Part shown: positions 1-9,185 of the stretch, one piece after another
Layout: the number at the start of each line of letters is the position of its first letter
Numbering within the stretch: position 1 is the first letter of the stretch
Assembly: GCF_004137765.1 (NCBI RefSeq)
Contig: NZ_NOIS01000003.1
Coordinates: 372,001 to 436,000 of the forward strand
Source of the DNA: Rothia uropygialis
GTDB taxonomy: Bacteria; Actinomycetota; Actinomycetes; Actinomycetales; Micrococcaceae
Reading direction: 5' to 3'
Length of the DNA stretch: 64,000 bases
Program-made: the position numbers and the translations under genes
The notes under the pieces: model-generated
The model's database searches: none
Seen by the model: the letters and a program-made list of their open reading frames with translations, nothing else
What the model was told of the DNA's origin: nothing

Positions 1-533
1 AGTCGCGCGAAAGACGGTATGGACGCCAGCGCCACGGCGACGGCAATGTTGACGGTCCCGGCCCCCAGCGCGGCCACGACCGCGAGGGAAAGCAAGAGCG
101 AAGGCACCGACTGCAAGACATCCACGACGCGCATGAGCACGGTGTCGACGATGCTTCCTGCGGTTCCTGCCAACAACCCGAGAAGGGTTCCGACGAAGAA
201 AGCTATGAGGACCGCGATGGCGGTCGTCCCCAAGGATGCCCCGGCTCCTTGGACGACCCTGGAAAATACGTCCCTCCCGAGGTGATCGGTACCGAACCAG
301 TGCTGCGTTCCGGGCGGCGACAAGCGAATATCGGGGTCACCCAGTAACGGGTTCTCCGTGACGAAGACGCTGGGCAGAACCGCCCATGCGAGTGCGATGA
401 GAACGACAAGTCCGGAAATGATGAGTCCGTACGGCACACGAATCATCGTGGCCGCCGGTGGGCGACGCTTTTGGGGGTTTTCAGGGCGTCGTACCGAACT
501 CGTGGATCCGGAGGGAAGCTCGCTCGTGCTCAC
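1..533 (-). CDS. ABC peptide/nickel transporter permease, DppC/OppC-type (partial, cut by window start)
   Basis: Second inner-membrane permease of a dipeptide/oligopeptide/nickel-type ABC importer. Only the N-terminal ~177 residues are in the window; the frame is open to base 1. After a polar N-terminus there is one hydrophobic segment (about residues 36-52), then the DppC N-terminal signature around HWFGTDHLGRDVFSRVVQGA at about residues 80-99, then further membrane helices. The start is a GTG that overlaps the TAG stop of the upstream permease gene by one base, typical of translational coupling. It is the third gene of the operon 1609-3270, 533-1612, 1-533. ATPase genes would be expected beyond the window edge. 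The family is clear; the substrate cannot be read from the sequence. Confidence 0.93.
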   Translation of the reverse strand, partial: MSTSELPSGSTSSVRRPENPQKRRPPAATMIRVPYGLIISGLVVLIALAWAVLPSVFVTENPLLGDPDIRLSPPGTQHWFGTDHLGRDVFSRVVQGAGASLGTTAIAVLIAFFVGTLLGLLAGTAGSIVDTVLMRVVDVLQSVPSLLLSLAVVAALGAGTVNIAVAVALASIPSFAR

Positions 534-1612
534 TATCTGGCCTCCTGAATCGGGTGAGAGGTGGTGTCGGCTCGCGGCAGACCTGTATCGGATGTGGTGG
601 CCGCGGCGTCGGGGTGGGGACTCTTGTGCGGGTCCTGGCTTTGCGAGTCGTCACGGCCTCGTTTTGGTCGATTCCCCGTGGGACGTGTTCGAGGGTCGAC
701 CACCGGGTACAGCAGGTCGACCGCCAGATTCACCACCACGAACACGAGCGCGGAGAAGGCCACCACGCCCAGTACCACTGGCATGTCCTGGCCCGTGACC
801 GACGTTTCCGCGAGACGACCGATGCCATTGCGCGTGAAGACGGTCTCGACGATCACCGCACCGCCCAGAACGTTGCCGAGAACGACGCCCGCGATCGACA
901 AAAGGGATACCCCGGCCGGCGGCAGGGCATGTGAGAGAAGAAGACGGAGCCGGCCCAGGCCCGCGGCACGATAAGTCGTCACGAATTGTCTGCTCCACGC
1001 CTGAGTGAGCGATCGCAGCAATACTTGAGCGATCATCGACCCGAGTGGCAAGGACAAAGTCACCGCCGGAAGAATCACACCCGCGAAACCCTGCGCCCCG
1101 ATTGCAGGGATGACGCCCAGGCGGAACGAGAATAGTTGGAGCAGGAGCAGTCCGACCCAGAATGTCGGGAGGGACACCCCCAGGCTGGGCAGCCCGGACA
1201 ACAGATTCCGCAACCAGGAGCTCCGGACGCCCACGGCCGCGAGCGCCAGAACTATGCCGCCCGGGATCGCAATAGCCAAGGTCCACGCCGCGAGCTCGAT
1301 CGTGACCGGAAGTGCCTGGCCAATCGCCGCGGCAACCGGTTGGCCCGTGGTGTAGGACGTTCCGAGGTCGCCTCGTACGGCATTGCCGAGGGCTGTCAGA
1401 TATTGAACGACCAGTGGCTGGTCGAACCCGTATTGATGGCGGAGTTCGTCGATTTCCTGCGGGGACGCCGTCGAAAGGTCACCGCCCAGAACCGCAGCCA
1501 CCGAGTCGCCCGGCAAGGCGTACAACAGGAGGAAGGCCAGGGTATAGGCCGCCCACAGCACCAGAATGCCGAATCCCAGGCGGCGGAGGATCATCGCAAG
1601 CAAGGGGTTCAT
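533..1612 (-). CDS. ABC peptide/nickel transporter permease, DppB/OppB-type
   Basis: First permease subunit (359 aa) of a peptide/nickel-family ABC importer, acting in the cytoplasmic membrane with the binding protein at 1609-3270. It begins with the usual DppB layout: an N-terminal helix (residues ~8-32), LPGDSVAAVLGG, and a region ending in RGDLGTSYTTGQPV before the binding-protein-dependent transport domain. The EAA-like cytoplasmic loop is visible around TTYRAAGLGRLRLLLSHALP. The last ~45 residues form a polar, probably disordered tail that the family normally lacks. The ATG overlaps the stop of the lipoprotein gene (ATGA), and its own stop overlaps the next permease start, so the three genes are one operon. 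Confidence 0.95.
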   Translation of the reverse strand: MNPLLAMILRRLGFGILVLWAAYTLAFLLLYALPGDSVAAVLGGDLSTASPQEIDELRHQYGFDQPLVVQYLTALGNAVRGDLGTSYTTGQPVAAAIGQALPVTIELAAWTLAIAIPGGIVLALAAVGVRSSWLRNLLSGLPSLGVSLPTFWVGLLLLQLFSFRLGVIPAIGAQGFAGVILPAVTLSLPLGSMIAQVLLRSLTQAWSRQFVTTYRAAGLGRLRLLLSHALPPAGVSLLSIAGVVLGNVLGGAVIVETVFTRNGIGRLAETSVTGQDMPVVLGVVAFSALVFVVVNLAVDLLYPVVDPRTRPTGNRPKRGRDDSQSQDPHKSPHPDAAATTSDTGLPRADTTSHPIQEAR

Positions 1613-3270
1613 CGGTCGCCTTCCTGAGATCCGGAGCCCGCGTTCCCGCCGGCGTCGTTCAGCCAGGTGTCGTACAGTTCGATGCGCGAGGAAGCATCGT
1701 ATTTGAAGTCCTTGACCCGGGGCGCTGTCGCGATCACACCGGACAGCTCGACCAAGGGGACCGAGTGGGCATCACGTATCAGGGAGGCAACAGCCTCGTC
1801 GACGAGCTTCTTCCGTTCCTTCGGGTCCTGGACTCCGAGGCTCTGGTCGAGGGCCTGGTCCAGCTGAGCCGGGTCCCGCTTGTTCCGGTTGGCTCCGTTC
1901 GCGTCGAAAACGGTCCGCAGCACGTCCGGGTCAGAGCGCGTGAGGTTCATGAACTCGACGTCGGCCTCCCCGGATTGCGAGGCGGCTTCGGTGTTGGCCA
2001 CCGTCGTCTGTTCAAGTTTCATTTCGATACCGGTTTCCCTCAGCTGTTGCTGAACGAGCTCCAGGAACGGTGCGGATTGCCAATATTTGACGGTGAAACT
2101 GAGGGTTTTCCCGTCCTTCTCCCGCAGTCCGGTTTTGGAGTTCATCGTCCAGCCGGCTTCGTCCAGCAGTTTGGCGGCACCGTCCGGGTCGTGTTTGAGC
2201 AGTCCGGAGAAATCCTGGTAGTCAGGCGTGGAGCCTGCGAGCACCGAAGTCGCCGGTTCCTGGTAGCGCGAAAGCAGCGCCCGCAGTTGATCGCGGTTGA
2301 TCGATTTGGTTACGGCCTGGCGCACTCGTGCGTCCGAGAACAACGGCCGGGATTCGTTCATGATGAAGTTGTAGACCACGCCCGGATTCGGCCGGTCGAC
2401 GATGGTGAAGTTCGAAGCCTGAAGCAGCTCTTCGTCTTGCGGCTGGACAACGGTGTCGACGTCGATCTGGCCGGAGGCCAGGCTCCCGTTTCGGACGGTC
2501 GATTCCGGGACGATCGACATGTCTATTGCGTCGAGGTAGGCCGGGCCCCTGTGATTCGCCTGCTTGGGAGCCCATCCGTAGTCCTCGAACCGGTCGAGGC
2601 GAATGCCCTGCCGCGGGGTGTAGCTCTTCAGCTGGAAGGGGCCGGTCCCCACGACCTCGCCCCCGCACCTTTGCTCAGGCGATTTGCCCAGTGTCGAATC
2701 CGAGTAGAAGCCCAGGGTCATCGTGGACGTCGCCTGAAGGAACTGCGCGTTGGGCTTATCGAATTGTACGGTGACCGTTCGCTCGTCTGGAGTCTTTACG
2801 TCCGAAAGACCGGTGAGATACGTGGAACCCAGACTTGCTTTGGCTCCCAAGTCCTGGATCGCTCGAAGATTGTGTTCCACGGACGTGGAGGTGAATTCCG
2901 TTCCGTCCTGGAATTTCACACCATCCCGGAGGTGGAACGTGAATTCGGTGGAGTCCGGGTTCACATCCCACGATTCGGCGAGCCATGGTTCGAGTTCTCC
3001 GGATTCGGGGTCCTGGTAGGTCAGGGAGTCCGTGACCTGTCTCGTCACGTTGAGTGCGACGTTCTGACCGGCTTGTTGCCCGTCCACGCATCCGGGGTCG
3101 GCGTCGAAAGCCAATTTCAGTGTCCCTCCGGACACCGGGTTCTTGGCCTGACCCCCGCCGGTGGTCTCGGATGATCCGCAACCGGCCAGTACGAATACCG
3201 CGCTGATTCCAACGGCAACGGCTCGCGCCAACCGGGCATTCTTCAGCGGGAAACGGTGAAATGGGGGCAT
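1609..3270 (-). CDS. ABC transporter substrate-binding lipoprotein, family 5 (DppA/OppA-like)
   Basis: Extracytoplasmic solute-binding protein (553 aa) that delivers substrate to the adjacent permeases. The N-terminus is a lipoprotein signal: arginine-rich n-region, hydrophobic core and a lipobox ending FVLAGC, with Cys31 the lipidated residue. The mature part has SBP_bac_5 features, including a GGTLKLAFDADPGC start, LAESWDVNPDSTEFTFHLRDGVKFQDG, and GTGPFQLKSY. I placed the start at 3270 because AGGAAG lies six bases upstream; an in-frame ATG at 3303 has no such site. It is the first gene of the operon and stop-overlaps the next gene. Peptides, glutathione, nickel chelates or oligosaccharides are all possible ligands for this family. 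Confidence 0.94.
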   Translation of the reverse strand: MPPFHRFPLKNARLARAVAVGISAVFVLAGCGSSETTGGGQAKNPVSGGTLKLAFDADPGCVDGQQAGQNVALNVTRQVTDSLTYQDPESGELEPWLAESWDVNPDSTEFTFHLRDGVKFQDGTEFTSTSVEHNLRAIQDLGAKASLGSTYLTGLSDVKTPDERTVTVQFDKPNAQFLQATSTMTLGFYSDSTLGKSPEQRCGGEVVGTGPFQLKSYTPRQGIRLDRFEDYGWAPKQANHRGPAYLDAIDMSIVPESTVRNGSLASGQIDVDTVVQPQDEELLQASNFTIVDRPNPGVVYNFIMNESRPLFSDARVRQAVTKSINRDQLRALLSRYQEPATSVLAGSTPDYQDFSGLLKHDPDGAAKLLDEAGWTMNSKTGLREKDGKTLSFTVKYWQSAPFLELVQQQLRETGIEMKLEQTTVANTEAASQSGEADVEFMNLTRSDPDVLRTVFDANGANRNKRDPAQLDQALDQSLGVQDPKERKKLVDEAVASLIRDAHSVPLVELSGVIATAPRVKDFKYDASSRIELYDTWLNDAGGNAGSGSQEGDR

Positions 3271-3625
3271 GGAATTCTTCCTGGGTGTCTGTATCGGGAA
3301 CATCGCTCGGGCGGCGGTGAACGCAATGACCCTTGGAATGTCCAGTGCTCTCCGACGCCGCTCAGCAGATACGACAGTCCAGGGCCTCGAAGCGCGAGGC
3401 CAGCGCCCAGCTCTGCGAATTTCTGAAAGCAGTCACGATTCAAATCCCTTGTCGTCTCAGGGGTCACCGGGTAGGCCGGTGCGTCTGAGCCCAGGCTATC
3501 GACCCACATCGCAAGAGGCAGAGGAAAAGAAAGAAACCTTCATCTGAGGTCAGAAAACGCAGTGTTGAACGTTGTTGAACATTGCCCGGACCGCAGGTTT
3601 CGCGCGCAGATATGTTCGCTTCTGA
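3271..3625. promoter_or_regulatory. Intergenic region between importer operon and LysR gene
   Basis: About 355 bases with no supported gene. It should hold the promoter of the importer operon on the minus strand and the 3' end of the LysR transcript. The only repeated signal I see is a short direct repeat, GTTGAAC at 3564-3570 and again at 3574-3580. It could be a regulator half-site, but that is unproven. Confidence 0.35.
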
Positions 3626-4555
3626 CTATTCCTTCAGCCTGAGCTCTGGTTCGGGCGCGGTTTCGCCTCGAACGGCGGCCTGGAAGGCTTGTCTGCAGGC
3701 AAGGATTGCAGGGTGGCCCGCACGCCCGGTCCTGATGGACGTGTAGACCATCCGGTGTGCATCGCCGGGAAGTCCGATCAATCGCGTGCCTGCAAGGTAT
3801 TGGCCGCTGAGAAGGGCCGGGATCAGCGCGACCGCGTGGCCGGTGCGGACGAGGTGTGCTTGGATCAACGGGTTCCGGGTGTCGAACCGGACCTTGGGCT
3901 CGAATCCGGCGCTGCGGCAGATTCCTCGGGCCCACTGTCCCGTCGGCTGGTCCGAGGGGTCCATGGCCCACGGAGCGTCTTCGAGGTCCCGCACGGTTCG
4001 CGGCGTCCTGGCCCACGGACCCGTTCCGGGGATGACCAGGTTCAACGGGTCCCTGATCATGTTGATCCTGTCTATGCCTTCTCGAACCGGCTCGGCGAGG
4101 CCTGGGTATTCCTCCCCAATGATCACGTCGAATTCGTGGGACATGAGGCCTTCGTACGCCTCCCCCACTTCCCTCTGGGTGATTTCGACCGTCAGCTGGG
4201 GGTGCCGTTCGTTAAGAATGTCCAGAGCCGCCGAAGCAACTGTCATCACCGCTGTTTGGAATGAACCGATGCGCAGCGTTCCGCGCACCTCGGAGTGGGT
4301 TCCGGCGAGTTCGGATTCGGCGAGTTCCATCTGCGCGAGGATTTCGTCGGCGTGCCTCACCAAGTTCTCCGCTTCGGCCGTCAGCCGGACCCCGCGCCCC
4401 ACATGCTCCAGGAGCACGACGCCGGCTTCCCGCTCGAGCAGAGACAACTGTTGGGACACGGCCGAGGGTGTGTACGACATGGACTTCGCAACGCGCGCGA
4501 GGGTGCCCCTCCGTTGCAATTCGCGAAGCATGCGAAGTCGTTGGAGGTTCAGCAC
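3626..4555 (-). CDS. LysR-family transcriptional regulator
   Basis: A 309-residue one-component regulator. Residues 1-60 form the LysR winged helix (LRMLRELQRRGTLARVAKSM, then YTPSAVSQQLSLLEREAG, then GRGVRLTAEA). The rest is the periplasmic-binding-protein-like effector domain starting near VRGTLRIGSFQTAV. Start is GTG at 4555 preceded by a purine-rich stretch (GGAAGAGAAGG). It is transcribed away from the EamA transporter gene at 4769 with 213 bases between them, the classic LysR-regulator/target arrangement, so the exporter is the likeliest target; the importer operon downstream on the same strand is an alternative. The effector is unknown. Confidence 0.93.
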   Translation of the reverse strand: MLNLQRLRMLRELQRRGTLARVAKSMSYTPSAVSQQLSLLEREAGVVLLEHVGRGVRLTAEAENLVRHADEILAQMELAESELAGTHSEVRGTLRIGSFQTAVMTVASAALDILNERHPQLTVEITQREVGEAYEGLMSHEFDVIIGEEYPGLAEPVREGIDRINMIRDPLNLVIPGTGPWARTPRTVRDLEDAPWAMDPSDQPTGQWARGICRSAGFEPKVRFDTRNPLIQAHLVRTGHAVALIPALLSGQYLAGTRLIGLPGDAHRMVYTSIRTGRAGHPAILACRQAFQAAVRGETAPEPELRLKE

Positions 4556-4768
4556 TGCCTTCTCTTCCTAGATTTACGGAGGCCGCAGGCCCTGCTGCCA
4601 TTCGCGGTTCGGAGGACCGACAATGGGTTTACTTATTCTTATCGGTTCCGGTTAGATACATTCGCTAGACTACCCATTCCCTGAGGCCTCATGCTTGTAA
4701 CGGCCCATTCCGCGAAAATGCAGCGGTATGGGCGTCGTTATGAGACTCGAGCCTGCAGGAGGTGACCC

Positions 4769-5770
4769 GTGAGCACCATGAACAATGGACCCGTAACCGG
4801 CGTGACGCCGGCCGTCGTGGCGACCGGTTCCATGCCCACTGTGAATCCAGGACCGGACACTGCGCGCGGCATGGCCCCGGGGATTTTGTTCGCCATTGGT
4901 TCGTGCACGTCCCTTCAGCTTGGGGCCGCGATTGCGACGCAGCTGTTCCCTCGGCTGGGCCCGTGGGGCGTGACATCACTGCGCATGCTTTTCGCCGCGG
5001 TCATTCTGTTGCTCATAACCCGACCACGAGTTGCAGGATGGACCGGCAAGCAGTGGCGGTCGGTCATATTTTTCGGGCTCGCCCTGGCCGGGATGAACGG
5101 TTTCTTCTATGCCGGGATCGCACGTATTCCTCTGGGAGCAGGAGTTGCGATCGAATTCCTCGGACCTTTGGCCCTGGCCGCGGCCCTCTCGCGCAAGGCC
5201 GTCGATTTCCTGTGGGTTCTTCTGGCGCTGACCGGCATGGCCGTGCTGGGTTTCGAGAGTGTGACGAGCGCGAACGCTGCCCTGGATCCGCTGGGTGTCC
5301 TGTTCGTTCTCATCGCGGGCGCTTTCTGGGCTGTCTACGTTTTGACGAGCGCCCAGGTGGGGCGAACTGTTCCGGGAACGGGCGGCCTCGCCGTCGCGAT
5401 TGCCGTGGCCGCTGTTGTTCTGGCCCCAGTTGGTGGCCCCTCCGCCGTGCGGGCCTTCGGGGATCCTCCATTGCTGGCCCTGGCGGCATTGGTGGCGTTG
5501 TTGTCTTCGGTCATCCCGTACTCCCTCGAACTCAAGGCCCTTCGTCGTCTCCCAAACGCGACCTTCAGCATCCTCTTGAGCCTGGAACCAGCGTTCGCCG
5601 CCCTCTTCGGGTTTCTTCTGCTTCACCAGGTCGTGGGGCCTCTTCGACTTCTCGCGATTGTCCTGGTCATTCTCGCCTCGATGGGGACCACATTGTCTTC
5701 CACAAAAATTCGCATTCCCGGATCCAAACGCCGCCGTGCGAGAAAAGCCGAACGAGTCACCGCGAGCTGA
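4769..5770 (+). CDS. EamA/DMT-superfamily transporter (RhtA-like exporter)
   Basis: A 333-residue inner-membrane protein with ten predicted helices in two EamA repeats, preceded by a ~30-residue soluble N-terminus. RhtA-type features include PRLGPWGVTSLRMLFAAVIL, the segment GIARIPLGAGVAIEFLGPLA, and near the C-terminus RLPNATFSILLSLEPAFAAL. The family exports amino acids such as threonine or homoserine, or other small metabolites. GTG start at 4769 was chosen for the strong GGAGGTG five bases upstream; an ATG three codons on lacks that spacing. Divergent from the LysR gene, which probably controls it. The substrate is inference. Confidence 0.9.
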   Translation: MSTMNNGPVTGVTPAVVATGSMPTVNPGPDTARGMAPGILFAIGSCTSLQLGAAIATQLFPRLGPWGVTSLRMLFAAVILLLITRPRVAGWTGKQWRSVIFFGLALAGMNGFFYAGIARIPLGAGVAIEFLGPLALAAALSRKAVDFLWVLLALTGMAVLGFESVTSANAALDPLGVLFVLIAGAFWAVYVLTSAQVGRTVPGTGGLAVAIAVAAVVLAPVGGPSAVRAFGDPPLLALAALVALLSSVIPYSLELKALRRLPNATFSILLSLEPAFAALFGFLLLHQVVGPLRLLAIVLVILASMGTTLSSTKIRIPGSKRRRARKAERVTAS

Positions 5771-5804
5771 CACCACAATTGACGCAGAGGTCTAGCCTCG
5801 AGAC

Positions 5805-6221
5805 ATGAGGACTTTTGTCTACGACGATGATTGCGGCCCCTGTGTTCCGGCTGCCCGGTTCCTCGACGCCCGCACGCGGGACCGTCTCGACGTGGTGCCG
5901 TTTTCCCGGGTTCAATCAGAGCTGACGGATGCCGAGGCCGAGAGGTTCCTCGAGGAAGCGGTTTATCTCGAGGGCCCCGTCCCCTCGGATGACGCCGTCC
6001 TCCCGCAGGGCCGGAAATTCTGGGGCCACGAAGCCGTCGGCAAAGCTCTGCTCGCTTCCACTTATGGAATCGACCGTCTTGCGGGGCGCATGATCCTTGC
6101 TCCGGGGCTCTCGATTCCGGCTCGTTGGTTCTACACCTGGTTTTCCGCGAACCGGTGGCGTTTCGGTGGAAATTCGTGCGGCATCGACGGGCAGGACACG
6201 AGCGGACGGAACCGGCGGTAA
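5805..6221 (+). CDS. DCC-family thiol-disulfide oxidoreductase-like protein (DUF393)
   Basis: A 138-residue cytoplasmic protein. The N-terminus shows the DCC signature YDDDCGPC (Asp and two Cys, residues 6-13), the putative redox-active CxxC of this family. A central stretch around RKFWGHEAVGKALLAS corresponds to the usual G-H/S-A-AI pattern, and the C-terminus has an aromatic, amphipathic segment (ARWFYTWFSANRWRFGG). Members are usually 110-150 residues. It starts 34 bases after the EamA gene and may be co-transcribed with it. The biochemical role of the family is not established. Confidence 0.8.
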   Translation: MRTFVYDDDCGPCVPAARFLDARTRDRLDVVPFSRVQSELTDAEAERFLEEAVYLEGPVPSDDAVLPQGRKFWGHEAVGKALLASTYGIDRLAGRMILAPGLSIPARWFYTWFSANRWRFGGNSCGIDGQDTSGRNRR

Positions 6222-6358
6222 TCACGTATACCCGCGGAGGGGCTGGGGCGTTACTCCTCCATGGGGAGGGCTTCCTTGAGGTGTAGGGACCCGCTTCTGA
6301 CAACGAAGGTCTTGGCGCCGGACTTCAATCCGTGAACCAACCATCGTCACGATCATGG

Positions 6359-7597
6359 TTATTGCTTCCGTCCACCGAATAGTCCGCATTCACCGGCTGA
6401 GGAGCGATTTCTTGATTGCCGTGCCCTCATGAGGCGAATACGCAAATCTTCGTCTGTTGCGGCAATGCTCATTGCCATGGCAAGCCCGTACGCCGCGTCG
6501 AGAACAGCTCGGTCCGCAGAAGCCGTTGCACCGTAGGCGGCGAACGCCTCGTTATGATTGACCGCACCGTGGACTTCGTACCCGATCTGGGGATGAATGC
6601 TCGGCAGAACTTGGGAAACATTGCCCATATCCGTTGATGCGATTGGTTTGTCGAGTATCGGGACGTCGCGGCCTCGATCCAGAAGCGCAGAAACATAGGC
6701 CTGGGATAGATCCGGATCTTGTCTGAGGTCTGCGAAGGTGTTGCCTTGCGGTTCGATGTTGATCTCACAATCGGTAGCAATAGCTCCGGCTCGGAGACAC
6801 TTCTCGACGCGGTCTCTGATGATATCGAGATCCTGGCTGAGTGGGGAGCGCATTTCGACTGAGATCTGTGCGCACTCGGGGATGATATTGACGGCATCGC
6901 CGCCCTTTTCGACAATCAGAGAAACCACGGAATCAGGGGGAAGTTGTTGACGGGCTACAGCGATAGCTGTTTGCGCAATATGTGCAGCATCCAGGGCATT
7001 GACGCCGGACGACGGTGCGCTGGCAGCATGGGCGGCCACACCTCGGTAGGACACCGCCCAGGCGGACAGCGCCATCGACGAGCAACCGGCCGCATCTTGA
7101 GCGGATGCATGTGCCATTGCCGCGGCATGCGCATTCTCAAAGAAGCCCTGTTCAATGAGATCGATCTTGCCGCCGTGAGTCTCCTCGGCTGGCGTACCAA
7201 GAACCTGGACCGTGAGGTCCAACTCCTCTGCGAGTCGTGACAAGGCAATGGCCGCGCCCAGAGCTGAGGCCGCATTGACGTTGTGCCCGCAAGCATGACC
7301 GATATGAGGAAGTGCGTCGTATTCGATACACAGAGCGACTGTGAATTCACCGGAGCCGAACGTAGCGCTCAGCGCAGTCGGAGCGTCAGGTTGCCTTCCG
7401 TCCATATCGAATCCGGCATCACGCAAAATGACTCTGGTCCGTTCTGCCGCACGGTACTCCTCACCACTGAGTTCCGGGTCGGCATGCAACGCATGACTAT
7501 AAGCAAGCAATGTATCGCGCCAGACCTCGATAGTTTGCGACACCGATTCGGCAAGAGTGCGTCGTTGAGAACGAACTGGTGTATTGGGGTCGCTCAT
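6359..7597 (-). CDS. M20-family metal-dependent amidohydrolase (AbgA/AbgB-like)
   Basis: A 412-residue M20D-type peptidase/amidohydrolase. Metal-site segments are visible: HADPELSGEE at 38-47, IEYDALPHIGHACGHN at 91-106 (Asp and His ligands), the catalytic Glu pair in PAEETHGGK at 137-144, and a C-terminal VHGAVNHNEAFAAYGATA. Between them lies the dimerisation insert (SYRGVAAHAA onward). Such enzymes split N-acyl or aminobenzoyl amino acids and other amides. Its start overlaps the stop of the MFS gene by four bases, so carrier and hydrolase form a two-gene operon for uptake and cleavage of an amidated compound. The precise substrate is unknown. Confidence 0.92.
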   Translation of the reverse strand: MSDPNTPVRSQRRTLAESVSQTIEVWRDTLLAYSHALHADPELSGEEYRAAERTRVILRDAGFDMDGRQPDAPTALSATFGSGEFTVALCIEYDALPHIGHACGHNVNAASALGAAIALSRLAEELDLTVQVLGTPAEETHGGKIDLIEQGFFENAHAAAMAHASAQDAAGCSSMALSAWAVSYRGVAAHAASAPSSGVNALDAAHIAQTAIAVARQQLPPDSVVSLIVEKGGDAVNIIPECAQISVEMRSPLSQDLDIIRDRVEKCLRAGAIATDCEINIEPQGNTFADLRQDPDLSQAYVSALLDRGRDVPILDKPIASTDMGNVSQVLPSIHPQIGYEVHGAVNHNEAFAAYGATASADRAVLDAAYGLAMAMSIAATDEDLRIRLMRARQSRNRSSAGECGLFGGRKQ

Positions 7598-9066
7598 GCC
7601 ATGGCCTCCAAGACCGTCCGATGTTGTAGGGGATAGCGAGACCCTGTGACTGTCGCGATGAGAGCCGCCAGGCAGAGGGAGAGCCAGATAAGGGTCAACC
7701 CGGTCGATGAGATCGTGCCACTGCCGGTGACAGTGGCAGAGGAAATCATCTTGATGACAGCAGCTCCTACAGCGATACCTACGGAAAGCGCCAGCTCATT
7801 GAGCCCTGCAGCGGCCGCGGTCTGCTCGGCCGGAACACCCTCGACGGACAGCGACCGCGTTGCAGCCTGATACACGCCCAGCGCGATGTTGAAGAGGCAA
7901 AATCCGACGATGTAGACGATAAGGCTGTGCATCCCGACCATCATCACCACGAAGCTGAAAGCCAGAATCATTCCGGCCAAGGTCAATACACTACGTTCGG
8001 ACCGTCGATTCATGAGCGGAGCCGACACAACGGAAGCGACAAAAGAAAGCAACGAAGTAGCGGCCAACAGAACAGCAATGAGCATAGGAGAAAAACTAAA
8101 TCCGTACCCGGCAACAGAATATTCCGAGCTCAGGAAAATTCCGTTCGTACCGAAGTAGCTAATGGAGGCAAACCCGAAGAAAAAAGTTGCCACCGATATG
8201 CTGCGCAGAGAGCGTCTGCGAATTAGCCGCAAGTCAATGAAACGTTGTTTTCTTTCGCTGGGGCGCGAATCGAGGTACCCCCAGTAAGTCAACAATCCTA
8301 TTCCGACTACAAGAAGACAAAGAGTCCTCCAATCCGTCCACCCGAAGTCAGGCCCCAGGGATAGGCCAGCAATAGTCATCACAAGGCCCAATAGACAGCT
8401 GCTCATTGGAATTGCGGCGATCGACTCGCGCGTTGCCGTTCCTGCGTCCGGGACGAAGAACGAACAGACGAGGGTAGCCAACGCGAATGGAACACCTACC
8501 CAGAAACCATGCACAGGGTTGACCATCCCAAGGATTCCCGCGATAAGACCACCGACACCGATCATGATCATGAGTGTCCCGACCAGATAGCTCACCCCAG
8601 TGCGAACCAAATCGGGGTATGTATTCCGGAGGATGCCCATCATGAGCGGAATAAAACCGACCACTCCGGCAATGAGAATGATGCCGATGATGACGGTAAG
8701 CAGCGAGGGGATCAAAGCCATGAGCAAAACTCCGACTGCAACCATGAGCGAGCTGGCTCGCAGCACGGGACGGTAGCCGTAGCTGTCACCAAACCGTGAG
8801 ATGAGTGGCGTGAGTACGGCGAAGGAGACATTGGAAAGGAGGAACAGGCCGTTCACCTCAGGGGCGTTAACGTCGAATACCGACCCGAGTGCGGGAAGAA
8901 TGGGGTTCAGATAACCCTGAACAACCCCGCTCGTCGATTCGACGATGACCATGAGTGCAAGCACTCCGACAACTCCGCGCCGGGCAGAGGATGTTGCCAT
9001 CTGTGAGGACTGTTGCGGCTGCACACAACAGCTGCGTGGTCCGGCTTCGCGAGGCATTGAGTCCAT
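7594..9066 (-). CDS. MFS transporter
   Basis: A 490-residue major-facilitator carrier with about 14 hydrophobic segments, preceded by a polar N-terminus. The motif-A-like loop is RFGDSYGYRPVLRASS after the second helix. The gene is upstream of and overlaps the M20 amidohydrolase and is divergent from the Lrp-type regulator, so it most likely imports the hydrolase substrate. No strong ribosome-binding site precedes either ATG near the 5' end (9066 or 9057), and a start at the MATSSARR segment is possible; the N-terminus is uncertain. Confidence 0.88.
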   Translation of the reverse strand: MDSMPREAGPRSCCVQPQQSSQMATSSARRGVVGVLALMVIVESTSGVVQGYLNPILPALGSVFDVNAPEVNGLFLLSNVSFAVLTPLISRFGDSYGYRPVLRASSLMVAVGVLLMALIPSLLTVIIGIILIAGVVGFIPLMMGILRNTYPDLVRTGVSYLVGTLMIMIGVGGLIAGILGMVNPVHGFWVGVPFALATLVCSFFVPDAGTATRESIAAIPMSSCLLGLVMTIAGLSLGPDFGWTDWRTLCLLVVGIGLLTYWGYLDSRPSERKQRFIDLRLIRRRSLRSISVATFFFGFASISYFGTNGIFLSSEYSVAGYGFSFSPMLIAVLLAATSLLSFVASVVSAPLMNRRSERSVLTLAGMILAFSFVVMMVGMHSLIVYIVGFCLFNIALGVYQAATRSLSVEGVPAEQTAAAAGLNELALSVGIAVGAAVIKMISSATVTGSGTISSTGLTLIWLSLCLAALIATVTGSRYPLQHRTVLEAMA

Positions 9067-9185
9067 GTCTGACTACTTTCGAGGGTCATTTTTGATCGCT
9101 CATTGCAGGCTATATCCCAGATCACAGTAGGGTTGAAAATGGCGGAAATCTTCCAAAAATGCATGCCCGATTAAGGAAAACGCCC

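Noticed and set aside
1312-3174. 620-codon open frame on the plus strand opposite the binding-protein gene
   Set aside because: It is the antisense of a clear SBP_bac_5 lipoprotein gene, has no RBS and its translation resembles nothing; high-GC codon bias keeps the opposite frame open.
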